A DNA stretch of 64,000 nt, from the NCBI RefSeq assembly GCF_000732325.1, contig NZ_BBIW01000008.1:62001-126000 (forward strand), in the 5' to 3' direction. A program made the translations under genes and the position numbers. The notes below the pieces were generated by a model. That model was not told where the DNA came from. It searched no databases and was given only the letters and a program-made list of their open reading frames with translations. This stretch comes from Paenibacillus sp. TCA20 (lineage in GTDB: Bacteria; Bacillota; Bacilli; Paenibacillales; Paenibacillaceae). Of this stretch, positions 40,325-48,921 are shown one piece after another; positions within the stretch are counted from its first letter, which is position 1, and every line of letters starts with the position of its first letter.

Positions 40325-40340
40325 GGTGAACCGTATCATA
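40325..40340 (+). repeat. Attachment-like site att3, right end of the composite island
   Basis: GGTGAACCGTATCATA matches the rlmH copy at 15 of 16 bases. Here the rlmH-like frame runs on past GEPYH into other sequence, in contrast to att2. It lies 60 bases after the last gene of unit B. Confidence 0.75.
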
Positions 40341-40472
40341 TAAGTAGGGCGAAAATATGGGGTGTAAGAGAGGCTGAGGTCATTAAGATCGAGATTTATA
40401 AGAGATTCTAGCCCTCTTAAAGGGGTTACCCGTTTTGTGTGACAGGGATCAAAACACCTTGCAAGTTTAAGC

Positions 40473-40505
40473 AACCAGTTACCGATATTGTATCGGCGAC
40501 TGGTT
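40473..40505. repeat. Inverted repeat right of att3
   Basis: AACCAGTTACCGATA and TATCGGCGACTGGTT arms around TTG. No T-run on either side, so it may be an element-end structure or a decayed terminator. Confidence 0.5.
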
Positions 40506-40662
40506 ACTTAATTCGTTTGAATGTGAACCGAGTTATAATTATGTAGTTTTGAACGGTCTGTCAACGATTGCTGTCGTTGCTCTGATCATTTTACCTTAAG
40601 GATCTAGAAGCTGTATTAGTGTATTTAACACAAAGGCTGTATTTCGACACCTGCAATCGTGC

Positions 40663-40920
40663 TCACGAATAAGAACCTTTATACTTTTCGTAAGCTATGA
40701 ATCCCTCAATATCATTATTTAATAATAACGGTATAGCATGTTCGATATCAGTTATGTTCCAATCCCACCATTTTATTTGCAATAAACTATCTATAAGTTC
40801 TTGCTCGAATCTATACTTAATTATTTTTGCTGGGTTACCTGCTACTATAGCATATGGTGGAACGTCTTTACTAACTAAAGAATGTGCACCTATTACTGCC
40901 CCATCTCCAATTACGAAAAA
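40663..40920 (-). pseudogene. 3' fragment of a Vat/CatB-type xenobiotic acetyltransferase
   Basis: On the minus strand the frame reads GDGAVIGAHSLVSKDVPPYA, then AGNPAKIIKYRFEQELID, then KWWDWNITDIEHAIPLL, and stops at TGA. This is the C-terminal hexapeptide-repeat end of streptogramin A (Vat) or type B chloramphenicol (CatB) acetyltransferases. About 86 of roughly 210 residues remain. The 5' part is lost exactly where an AlkD-like fragment begins on the other strand, so it is inactive. Confidence 0.8.
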
Positions 40921-41245
40921 TCGCGAAGGACATTAAAAAAGATCACGAGCTAGCAATGGAACTCTGATCAACCGAGGAGTTTTTGCCCATACTATTGGCA
41001 ATCTTACTTATGGATAAAAAAACTGCTTTCACAGGAAGTGCTAAATAAATAAGCTTGATCAGGATATGCAGACTCCACACTTTAGATGAGCGAAACCATT
41101 TAATGGATTGGTTAATGGCTAATCAGCTCTCACCAAAGACAAGAAGACCCTTGCATTAATGGAGTCATGGGAAAATAACCCTTCTTCTCCAGCTGATGCA
41201 AGGCCTCCGTTTCTAGAATTTGCTGTGAAACTTCCTCGTACGTTG
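40921..41245 (+). pseudogene. Decayed DNA alkylation repair (AlkD-like) gene fragment
   Basis: Pieces in changing frames can be read in order: KDIKKDHELAMEL, stop, STEEFLPILLAILLMDKK; then LLSQEVLNK; then LDQDMQ; then HTLDERNHLMDWLMANQL; then KDKKTLALMESWEN; then LVRW. The order and content match AlkD-like DNA alkylation repair proteins of Bacillales (MDWLMANQL ... KKTIALMESWENSPSALQRR). At least one stop and four frameshifts make it dead. It directly abuts the acetyltransferase fragment. Confidence 0.72.
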
Positions 41246-41439
41246 GGAGCATAACGTGATCCTACTTAAGCTTTTATTTACGGATATGAACACTCTAAGA
41301 AACCCAAACCCACAAACCAATTGAACTTACCATGGAACAGTGTTACGCTGAACAACGGCGACTCAGACTTATGTTCTGTCTTACCATCGAATATACACCA
41401 ACAATAGTCACCATCCTAGCTATCCAGAAAGGTAATACG

Positions 41440-43179
41440 ATGATCAAAGTTGAAAACTTATCCTTTTCATTTCCGCAAAAGGAACTGTATAAAAATATTT
41501 CGTTCACGTTAGAAGAGGGCCAACACTGCGCTTTCATAGGTACAAGTGGTAGTGGCAAAACTACGCTGATCGATATCCTGATGGACCCTGAAAGGTATTT
41601 GTTTGAGGGGAAGCTTGAGATTGACCCGAATTGCAGAATCGGGCATGTCAGTCAGTTCTCGCAAGTAGACAACACAAAAGAAGTAACGGTCTTCGAATAT
41701 ATTGGAGAAGAATTCATTAAGATTCAGAACGAAATCACATCCATCTGTACAGAGATGGAAACATCTTCGGATATGGATGACCTGCTGGAGAAGTATCAAT
41801 TGGCGTTAGACGCCTTTGAAGCCATGGGCGGGAGTGATTTTGAAAGTAACATTAATAAGAAGCTAAATCTGGCCAACCTGATGAAGCTCAAAGACTCCAG
41901 CGTATCCGACCTGAGCGGCGGGGAATTTAAGCTGATTCAAGTGATGAAGGAAATGCTGAATCACCCGGAACTGCTAATTATGGACGAGCCGGATGTCTTT
42001 TTGGATTTTGAAAACCTGAACGCACTTAAGAAACTCATTAATTCCCACAAGGGCATGCTGCTCGTTGTTACGCATAACCGGTATCTGTTGAACCATTGCT
42101 TTAACAAAATAATACACCTTGAAAACGCGGAGATCCAGGAGTTTGATGGGCGATATATCGAGTACAATTTCTCTTTACTTCAGACCAAGATTGAGATGCA
42201 GGAGCTCGCCGTCGCTGAACAGGAAGAGATTGAGCGCTATGATGTCATTATTGATAATCTTAGAGCGATCGCAGAATATAATTCAGAAGCATCCAGAGGA
42301 AGGGCGTTAAAGGCCAGAGTCCGGTTTCAGGAACGATTGGAAGCTCGTAGAATTAAAGCACCTTTTGTTGATATCAAGCAACCAAAGATTCGGTTTGAGC
42401 TGGATCATATAGTGGAAGATACCACTCTCATAAATGTGGACAATTATAGTGCTGCCTTTGATGAGTTGCTTTTGCATCATGTGAACTTTGAAATCAAATC
42501 GGGTGATAAAGTAGCCATTATCGGTGCGAACGGTACCGGGAAAACGACTTTGCTCCGGGAAATCGCTCGAAATCATTATGACTCCATTGAAATAAATGCC
42601 GATGCTCAAGTGGCTTATTTGTCTCAGCTTCAAGGCGAAACGTTAACGGATTCGAATACCATACTCCATGAATTCATTGACGCCGGGTTTCAAACCTATG
42701 ATGAGATTAGAGCTTATCTTAAACACTATGGTTTTGAAGGTGAAATCCTGGATCAGAAGATCGGAACGTTATCTGGCGGAGAGAAAAATATACTTCAGCT
42801 AGCCAAGGTTGCTGCCAGTCAGGCCAACGTACTGCTTCTTGATGAACCGACAAGCCATTTGGACATTTACACCCAGATCGCACTGGAGAAAGCCATTATC
42901 GACTATAAAGGCGCGATTCTGATGATTTCACATGATTTCTATTCCGTTGTGAATGGTATGAATTATGTATTAATTATTGAAGATAAGACAATACGTAAGA
43001 TGAGTATGCGCAAGTTCAGACAGATGATTTATGCGAGCCACTTCAGTAAAAACTATTTGGAAATGGAACAGAAGAAAAAGTCCGTTGAAATGAAGATTGA
43101 ATTGGCTTTGAAAGATACGAATTTTGAACTTGCCAAAGTGTTGCTTGATGAGCTGGAAGAGCTGATTAAGCTGCTGTAA
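41440..43179 (+). CDS. ABC-F family ATPase
   Basis: 579 aa from the ATG at 41440, with GAAAGG 7 bases upstream; an in-frame ATG 108 bases earlier is less likely. It has two ABC domains and no membrane segments: Walker A GTSGSGKTTLI with signature LSGGEFKLIQ and Walker B LLIMDEPD; then Walker A GANGTGKTTLL with signature LSGGEKNILQLAK and Walker B VLLLDEPTSHLD. A charged linker joins them (about 250-310). ABC-F proteins act on ribosomes; some give resistance to antibiotics of the peptidyl-transferase centre. The first Walker B lacks the usual TNHLD tail (DEPDVFLDF). A nearby acetyltransferase fragment hints at a former resistance locus, but resistance is not shown. Confidence 0.85.
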   Translation: MIKVENLSFSFPQKELYKNISFTLEEGQHCAFIGTSGSGKTTLIDILMDPERYLFEGKLEIDPNCRIGHVSQFSQVDNTKEVTVFEYIGEEFIKIQNEITSICTEMETSSDMDDLLEKYQLALDAFEAMGGSDFESNINKKLNLANLMKLKDSSVSDLSGGEFKLIQVMKEMLNHPELLIMDEPDVFLDFENLNALKKLINSHKGMLLVVTHNRYLLNHCFNKIIHLENAEIQEFDGRYIEYNFSLLQTKIEMQELAVAEQEEIERYDVIIDNLRAIAEYNSEASRGRALKARVRFQERLEARRIKAPFVDIKQPKIRFELDHIVEDTTLINVDNYSAAFDELLLHHVNFEIKSGDKVAIIGANGTGKTTLLREIARNHYDSIEINADAQVAYLSQLQGETLTDSNTILHEFIDAGFQTYDEIRAYLKHYGFEGEILDQKIGTLSGGEKNILQLAKVAASQANVLLLDEPTSHLDIYTQIALEKAIIDYKGAILMISHDFYSVVNGMNYVLIIEDKTIRKMSMRKFRQMIYASHFSKNYLEMEQKKKSVEMKIELALKDTNFELAKVLLDELEELIKLL

Positions 43180-43223
43180 ATGACAAATGCGTGGACATGT
43201 TACTTATATAAAGGGGTTACTTC

Positions 43224-44681
43224 ATGAGTGAGCAAGTTGAGCAAGGCTTTGAAAGTTATGAATTAAGCGAGGAAATAATCCGTTCATTGGATAGCCTGGG
43301 GTATAAGCAGCCGACGGAGGTGCAACGTAAGGTCATTCCTTATGCGCTGGGGAAAAAAGATATGACCGTTAAATCCCATACCGGAAGCGGGAAGACCGCA
43401 GCTTATGGGATCCCGATCTGTGAGATGCTGGAATGGCAGGAATACCGGCCGCAGGCCCTTATTTTGACGCCAACGCGTGAGCTGGCCGATCAGGTTAAGC
43501 AGGATATAATGAACATCGGCAGATATAAACGAATTAAGGCAACCGCTGTATACGGGAAACAGCCTTTTCACAGACAGAAGGTGCAGCTGCAGCAACGAAA
43601 TCATGTTATTGTAGGCACACCGGGGCGGTTAATTGATCATATCGAGAAGCAGACGATTGATTTGGAGCAGATCCGTTATTTGGTCATTGATGAGGCCGAT
43701 GAGATGCTGAACATGGGTTTCATTGAACATGTGGAGAAGATTATCCGTGAGCTGCCGCTGGAGCGGATGACGATGCTGTTCTCGGCGACGTTGCCTAAAG
43801 ATGTGGAGCAGCTATGCCACAAATATATGAATGATCCGCTGGATATTGAGGTACAGACCGAAGCCAGAACGACGAGCCAAATCGAGCATTCCCTGTACGC
43901 CGTCAGGGACGATCACAAGCTGAAATTGCTGCGGGATATCACGATTGTGGAGAATCCGGATAGCTGCATTATTTTTTGCCGGACCCAGATCAGGGTTGAA
44001 ACGGTATTTAATGAATTGACTAAGCACGGCTACCCTTGCGGCCGAATCCATGGGGGCATGGAGCAGGATGATCGTACGGAGATGATGAACGCATTTAAGC
44101 GCGGGGAATTCCGCTACCTGATTGCGACCGACGTGGCTGCCAGAGGGATTGATATCGAGAACATCAGCCATGTTATCAATTATGATTTTCCGCAAGAGAA
44201 TGAAAGCTATGTCCATCGCAGTGGCCGTACGGGAAGAGCCGGGAAATCGGGGAAGGCCATCTCCTTCGCTACACCGTCTGAAGACTAGTTCGTTGCCAGC
44301 GTCCAGCAATACATCGGGTTCGAGATTGAGAAGCGTAACGCCCCGTCCAAAGAGGCCATCGCACGTACCCTTCCTGCTTTTGAAGCGAAGCTTGCGAATC
44401 AGCAGACGATCAAGAAGGACCGAAGCTCCCATCGGAACCAGGAGGTTCTGAAGCTCTATTTCAACGGGGGTAAGAAAAAGAAGATCCGGGCCGTTGACTT
44501 CGTAGGCACCATTGCTAAGATTGACGGGATATCGGCCGATGACATCGGGATCATTGTAATAGAGGATAACGCCTCCTACGTGGATATTCTTAACGGCAAA
44601 GGTGAACTCGTTCTGAATGTGATGAGGAATACAACCATTAAAGGGAAGCAGCTGAAGGTACATCAGGCGAAACGCCAATAG
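43224..44681 (+). pseudogene. dbpA: DbpA/YxiN-type DEAD-box RNA helicase with in-frame stop before its RNA-binding domain
   Basis: The helicase core is intact: Q motif [33 protein letters not shown] in [17 protein letters not shown], and [15 protein letters not shown]. Translation ends at TAG 44286-44288 (354 aa). The same frame continues without other interruption to TAG 44681 and encodes the DbpA RNA-binding domain ([20 protein letters not shown] ... [12 protein letters not shown]), which directs this helicase to hairpin 92 of 23S rRNA in ribosome assembly. A single codon change explains the truncation. The product would be a core without its targeting domain. AAAGGGG precedes the ATG. Confidence 0.85.
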
Positions 44682-44738
44682 CGGGAAAATCTATGGTGGG
44701 GTATGTTGTCAATAACTAAATAGGATAGTAATTTTAAG

Positions 44739-44785
44739 AACCAAGGAGCTAAGGGATATGTTCTCGCTTAGCTCCTTGGTTTTTG
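44739..44785 (+). terminator. Terminator after dbpA
   Basis: AACCAAGGAGCTAAG and CTTAGCTCCTTGGTT are perfect 15-base arms followed by TTTT. Confidence 0.9.
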
Positions 44786-44829
44786 GCGTCTACCGATGCT
44801 TTCTTGAGCAGATGAGAGGAGGGTGGCGG

Positions 44830-44949
44830 ATGGAAAAACGGGAACTAATACAATTGCTCGAAGAGCTTCGGAGTATGACCGTTAAGCTGAACCTTCTCAC
44901 AAGTAGAGCAAAATTTAGTTTGAATTTACCGATGCTGAGGCACGGTTAG
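44830..44949 (+). CDS. Possible small protein or gene remnant
   Basis: 39 aa starting MEKRELIQLLEELRSMTVKL after GGAGGG. It runs into the 3' end of the convergent MerR gene. It may be the 5' stub of a truncated gene; no family recognised. Confidence 0.25.
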   Translation: MEKRELIQLLEELRSMTVKLNLLTSRAKFSLNLPMLRHG

Positions 44950-45634
44950 TAAGAATGTCAAAAAGCTTCTGCAAATAAAAAATTCCTCGTACTTGCTCTA
45001 CGAGTGTATGGTCAATGTATTGTAAAGACTTAAGAGCAATTTCTTTAGCCTGAGCAACGTTATGGTTATCAAGATCCGACAATACTTCACGAACAACATC
45101 CAAGGAATAAACCACTCTCTGAACGGTACGAATGATCAGAATCTTTCGGACATCGGACGGGCTATAAATGCGAAACCCGCTCTCTTTGTGCCGTTCAGAT
45201 TTAATTAATCCTTCTTTCTCCCAATGTCGAATTGCGGATGCAGATATGTTGGCCTCTCTCGCCACTTCTCCAATCGTAAAAAACGGTTTGCTGCGGTTGA
45301 GTGGAAGATCAGTAAGCTCTCTTAAATCAAGCATCTCGACTGTTCTTTGAACCGTTAGCTTCTCGGCATGCAGGTCCACTTGTGCTTTATTAATTAACCA
45401 TAGAGCATCAAGTCTCTCCCCCTTGACGATGCGTGGCATGACTTCCTTGACCAAATCCATACCAAATCCTGATTTTAAGGCGCGAATACATTGGAAATAC
45501 GATTCATGCTCCTGTGTATATATTCGGTAACCATTCGATGCTCTTTCGACTGTAGGAATTAACCCCCATGCTTCGTAATGCTTCAATGCGCTCGTGCTGA
45601 TATTCAACTTTTTAGCTATATCACGGCCATTCAT
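44915..45634 (-). CDS. MerR-family regulator with two tandem MerR-type HTH domains
   Basis: 239 aa from the ATG at 45634, with AAGGGG upstream; an ATG 45 bases earlier is in frame. The first HTH domain is GRDIAKKLNISTSALKHYEAWGLIPTVERASNGYRIY; the second begins near residue 112 as FTIGEVAREANISASAIRHWEKEGLIKSERHKESGFRIYSP. A duplicated MerR DNA-binding unit in one chain is unusual: ordinary MerR proteins get two by dimerising. There is no ligand-binding cysteine pattern. Divergent from the VOC gene at 45813, which is its likely target. Confidence 0.85.
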   Translation of the reverse strand: MNGRDIAKKLNISTSALKHYEAWGLIPTVERASNGYRIYTQEHESYFQCIRALKSGFGMDLVKEVMPRIVKGERLDALWLINKAQVDLHAEKLTVQRTVEMLDLRELTDLPLNRSKPFFTIGEVAREANISASAIRHWEKEGLIKSERHKESGFRIYSPSDVRKILIIRTVQRVVYSLDVVREVLSDLDNHNVAQAKEIALKSLQYIDHTLVEQVRGIFYLQKLFDILTNRASASVNSN

Positions 45635-45692
45635 CAAACTTTCAACCCCTTGTAATTCAACCTTAAAGCACATGACCACTTCATTTAATTAT

Positions 45693-45711
45693 AGCCTATA
45701 TTATAAAGGCT
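45693..45711. promoter_or_regulatory. Possible operator between double-MerR and VOC genes
   Basis: AGCCT and AGGCT arms, 9 bases apart, in the divergent intergenic region. Short arms make this tentative. Confidence 0.3.
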
Positions 45712-45812
45712 GATTTATTCAAACCTAATCATTTGCATTAATATTGTACGATAGGAGTGTAAATCAAAAAACCAAGAATGCCGAACTTCGGCGTAAAACT
45801 GGAGGAGATAAT

Positions 45813-46421
45813 TTGAGCAAAATCATTCCTATATTGCCTTGCGTGAGCATTGATGAACAGTGTGAGTTTTATGAGAGCATCGGCTTTACAATAACCGCTA
45901 AGGATAAAGCCCCATATGCGTATGCCGCTGTACGCTACGAGGATATAAACTTACTTTTTTGGGGCAGTAAAAAAAATGATCCCAGCGCCAACGCGAGCAT
46001 GGTGTTCATTGAGGTTGAAGACGCCGACAGCTTGAATGCGGAGTTCTGCGGCAATATGAAAAGCGCATGGGGAAAAGTTCTGCGAACAGGATTTCCCCGC
46101 ATTTCGAAGGTGAGAGAATTAAAAGAGGACAGGCGGTTTACTCTTTGTGACCCTTCAGGTAATACATTTTATTTCGGCACACCCAACAATGGAGATACGA
46201 TCACAATGCGTACGCTTGATAACGAACAGCTTGCCGAGTCGTTCGCGGTTATTTACGACTTGCTGCATTCGAAGGAAAGTCCCGAAATAGCAGCTAAGGC
46301 ATTGTCGGTATTTAATCGCAGCAAGGTCGAGTTGAATGTTTCGGATAAGGAAAAATTAGCGGTTCTAACATCGGAGATTGAAGAAGCATTAAAGGAAAGA
46401 GATGATAATGGATTAGCCTAA
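45813..46421 (+). CDS. VOC (glyoxalase/bleomycin-resistance) fold protein
   Basis: 202 aa from TTG at 45813, chosen because GGAGGAG sits 5 bases before it. The first about 125 residues are a VOC domain (ILPCVSIDEQCEFYESIGFTI, DINLLFWGSK, RFTLCDPSGNTFYFG), resembling bleomycin-binding resistance proteins that sequester the drug. A further 70 helical residues (LAESFAVIYDLLHSKES ... SEIEEALKERDDN) form a tail not usual for the family. The divergent double-MerR gene may control it. Confidence 0.75.
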   Translation: MSKIIPILPCVSIDEQCEFYESIGFTITAKDKAPYAYAAVRYEDINLLFWGSKKNDPSANASMVFIEVEDADSLNAEFCGNMKSAWGKVLRTGFPRISKVRELKEDRRFTLCDPSGNTFYFGTPNNGDTITMRTLDNEQLAESFAVIYDLLHSKESPEIAAKALSVFNRSKVELNVSDKEKLAVLTSEIEEALKERDDNGLA

Positions 46422-46593
46422 AGAATTAAACATTCATTCGATTGCAAGAATTCCAACACGGTACTCAGGAATTCATCTTGGTACTCGATATTCGAGAGGT
46501 GAACGGACGGCAACAGGACAAACTTTGTGTTCGGTACCGTGTCGGCGATCAATTTGCCGTGGCCAGGATCTCTCCGTCGTAGAGAAAGTAAAT

Positions 46594-46622
46594 GCCCCTT
46601 CCGTGGTTCTAGCGGAAGGGGC
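46594..46622. terminator. Hairpin between VOC and BrnA genes
   Basis: GCCCCTTCCG and CGGAAGGGGC are perfect 10-base arms; only weak T or A runs flank them. It lies in an otherwise empty 290-base gap between convergent genes. Confidence 0.5.
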
Positions 46623-46715
46623 TGAAAAATAATAATGCATCTTAGTATTTTCCCTAACGGAGGCTGACAAGTAATACTTAACGTCAGTGCTTCTTTATTT
46701 CAGGTGATTTCAAAA

Positions 46716-47405
46716 TTAAGTAGATTTCAATTTGAGTTGTTTCGATATGTTGTAGATTGATTCAAATTGAACACTTAGACGCGGCTCGTTGTATTGTAAG
46801 GTGAAGTTAAAAAGAATTTCTCCATTCGTCCAATTCTTTTTGTACTTAATAGCTTCAATTACTTGTTTAAATAATGATCGCTGCTGTATCTCTGTCAAGC
46901 CTTGCGTCTGTACATCGACTTGGTTGTTATTTTTTTCTGAAGGCAGGGTTCGAACACCGAACTTCGCAACACCATTGTTCCGGATCAGTACAAAAATAGT
47001 CCCCGAAACCAACTGGGACAGCTCCTCCTTTAATTCTCCGAACACAATCTCCAATTGTCGTTCTAAAGGAAACTGATCCAAAGTTGTAGGGGAAATCGGG
47101 TTCTCCTCTCTAAGAGCAGGAGTCTTTTTTTCTTCCTCATAGGTACGCTCAATCAAAAATTCTTTTATAAGGGTCTGATAACTTTTGTTTCTCTGCTTAG
47201 CCAAAGTACGGATACGTTGGATCAAGTCCTCGTCTAGATGGACAGAAATAGCCAAAGATTTTCTTCTTGGCAAATCATAATCCTCTTCCTCTATAATGGA
47301 AGATTCCAACAATTCGTCGCTCATGTAATGATTTGACCAGAATTCCGCTGCTTCCGCATCGCTCATATGTTCTGGAATCTGGTCTCTTGACGTGATAATC
47401 TTCAT
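46716..47405 (-). CDS. brnA: BrnA-type CopG-family antitoxin with a long extra C-terminal domain
   Basis: 229 aa, more than twice the usual BrnA length. The N-terminal 95 residues fit BrnA: HMSDAEAAEFWSNHYMSDE and a ribbon-helix-helix (KSLAISVHLDEDLIQRIRTLAKQRNKSYQTLIKEFL). The remaining about 130 residues (ERQLEIVFGELKEELSQLVSG, EILFNFTLQYNEPRLSVQFE) match nothing I recognise. The gene follows the BrnT-like toxin gene by two bases, in the toxin-then-antitoxin order of BrnTA, which is repressed by its own complex. Confidence 0.8.
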   Translation of the reverse strand: MKIITSRDQIPEHMSDAEAAEFWSNHYMSDELLESSIIEEEDYDLPRRKSLAISVHLDEDLIQRIRTLAKQRNKSYQTLIKEFLIERTYEEEKKTPALREENPISPTTLDQFPLERQLEIVFGELKEELSQLVSGTIFVLIRNNGVAKFGVRTLPSEKNNNQVDVQTQGLTEIQQRSLFKQVIEAIKYKKNWTNGEILFNFTLQYNEPRLSVQFESIYNISKQLKLKST

Positions 47406-47407
47406 AA

Positions 47408-47674
47408 TTATCGATTCCTCCTTCTATAAGCTTTGGCTTCAGTTTCGGTAGCATCCCTTGCAGTTACAACTCGTAGTTTCCCCATCATTTTCTTAATATA
47501 AATCACGACCAATCGTCTTCCATCTTCTGTTGATCCAATAATCCCCATGTTTCCACTATGAGCTGAAAATTTAATACGCTGCGGGTCCATCAAAGCATCT
47601 TCCGCTTCAAATGGTTCAACATTATGACGTGCGATGTGTTGAATATTTTCTTCGTCCCATATGAATTGTGACAA
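47408..47674 (-). CDS. brnT: BrnT-family ribonuclease toxin
   Basis: 88 aa from a TTG preceded by AGGAG. It shows the BrnT pattern: FIWDEENIQHIARHNVEPFEAEDAL, then GIIGSTEDGRRLVVIYI, then LRVVTARDATETEAKAY. BrnT has a RelE-like fold and cuts RNA to halt growth; BrnA neutralises it. All expected segments are present, so it is probably active. Confidence 0.88.
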   Translation of the reverse strand: MSQFIWDEENIQHIARHNVEPFEAEDALMDPQRIKFSAHSGNMGIIGSTEDGRRLVVIYIKKMMGKLRVVTARDATETEAKAYRRRNR

Positions 47675-47798
47675 TTAGATTCTCCTAACAACACACATAT
47701 TATTTCATATATACAATTGCAACCCATTTTATTCAAAAAAGGTTTGACTTCTGAAGCGGCCTATCAATTAAAATTTTTGTGAAATAGCTGAATAAAGT

Positions 47799-48206
47799 TT
47801 ATTCCTCTAATTTTAATATCACCTTCGTAAAAACTTTAAAATCATCAACATGCTTCTCTATAATCGCCTCTAAAATCTCAAGCTCTAACGTTTGGTAGTC
47901 ATGCACAGCAATATTTCGGAATCCGACCATATTCATCATGGTCTTTGCTAAGCTATCTTCAATTAATCCGGCGTCTAGCAGCAGTTTAAATGCGTCACGA
48001 CTCGCTTTTGGTACGCCCAGCTTACGATTGCTGACAATATGCATGGCCAGATCAATGCTTGCCTCACAAGCACGTTGAATATTCAGAATGATGCTATCCT
48101 GCTTCGTAAAGTCCGTTAGGTTTGCAGGATTGCCCTCGTAAACTTCATGAATGCGCCTAACACAACGCTCGATTGTCGCCGTTTTATTTAAAATAACATC
48201 ATTCAT
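47799..48206 (-). CDS. hepT: HepT-family (DUF86) toxin
   Basis: 135 aa from the ATG at 48206, which overlaps the MntA stop; GAGGAAGTG is upstream. The four-helix HEPN domain carries the RNase motif R-x4-H-x-Y as RNIAVHDY. In MntA-HepT systems, HepT is a HEPN ribonuclease toxin silenced when MntA adds AMP to its tyrosine. The overlap with the antitoxin gene fits co-expression. It stands next to the BrnTA locus. Confidence 0.88.
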   Translation of the reverse strand: MNDVILNKTATIERCVRRIHEVYEGNPANLTDFTKQDSIILNIQRACEASIDLAMHIVSNRKLGVPKASRDAFKLLLDAGLIEDSLAKTMMNMVGFRNIAVHDYQTLELEILEAIIEKHVDDFKVFTKVILKLEE

Positions 48207-48609
48207 TGCCGAATACACTTCCTCTCTCTTTAATCGCATCGATGATCGCTGCTCGCTGCTCGCTTAACGTAGCATACATGCTATAGGCACGCATTTTTTG
48301 GCGTATAAATTCATTCTCGTTATGTATATAGATTGGAATGCCCTGCTCAAAAATTTGCATGTTGAACACGGTATCAATTTGTTTAATGTCGACTAAATCG
48401 ACCTCTCGATTCGCAATAGCCGCTAGCTCAGAAGCAAGTACAAAACGTTCATAAGGTGATAGCTGCTTGTCACTGAAATAAGCCAGATCGATATCACTTT
48501 CATCATGAGTTGTGCCTCTAGCGAAAGAACCAAATAGAATGACGAAGGCGGGACTTGTCTCTAGAATGATTTTATCCACTAACTTCTTTTGTAACTCTTC
48601 GATTAGCAT
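48199..48609 (-). CDS. mntA: MntA-family minimal nucleotidyltransferase antitoxin
   Basis: 136 aa from the ATG at 48609, with AAGGAAGGTGAT upstream. The polymerase-beta-like motif GSx10DxD is seen as GSFARGTTHDESDIDLAYF (Ser28, Asp39, Asp41). MntA enzymes AMPylate their HepT partner. The antitoxin gene comes first here and overlaps the toxin gene. Confidence 0.88.
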   Translation of the reverse strand: MLIEELQKKLVDKIILETSPAFVILFGSFARGTTHDESDIDLAYFSDKQLSPYERFVLASELAAIANREVDLVDIKQIDTVFNMQIFEQGIPIYIHNENEFIRQKMRAYSMYATLSEQRAAIIDAIKERGSVFGNE

Positions 48610-48731
48610 GCGGATCACCTTCCTTTCTCGTATTATATATTTTATATGAAAAATGCGCACTTATACTTGGGTAATACTAGACTCATTAGAGTGGATTAGC
48701 TATTACTTAAAGCTATGGATTTTTGCGGCGA

Positions 48732-48763
48732 AAAGGCCATCCCACCATGGATGGCCTTTCAAT
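48732..48763. terminator. Terminator-like hairpin between mntA and aldo/keto reductase genes
   Basis: AAAGGCCATCC and GGATGGCCTTT are perfect 11-base arms around CACCAT. The rest of the 310-base gap (48610-48921) shows no gene. Confidence 0.55.
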
Positions 48764-48921
48764 TCTTGTTATAAATAACGCTTCTCCGGTCTACGGAAGC
48801 TGATACAAAGTACAAACTCCCGTCATCTTGGCTGTTTATCGTGGATACAGTTTCCTTAAAGTGTACCCAAGTTTAAGACATCTGAAAGCGATAAATAGCT
48901 GTGGAGAAACCGGACCAAGGT

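Noticed and set aside
13707..40340. CRISPR array or insertion sequence inside the defence island
   Set aside because: No regularly spaced repeats and no transposase gene or terminal inverted repeats were seen; the only mobility genes are serine recombinases.
43812..44678. 288-aa antisense open frame across dbpA
   Set aside because: It is exactly opposite to the conserved helicase motifs and has no support of its own.
44758..44829. Upstream extension of the small frame at 44830
   Set aside because: Its ATG lies inside the loop of the dbpA terminator, so the first 24 codons cannot be a natural start.
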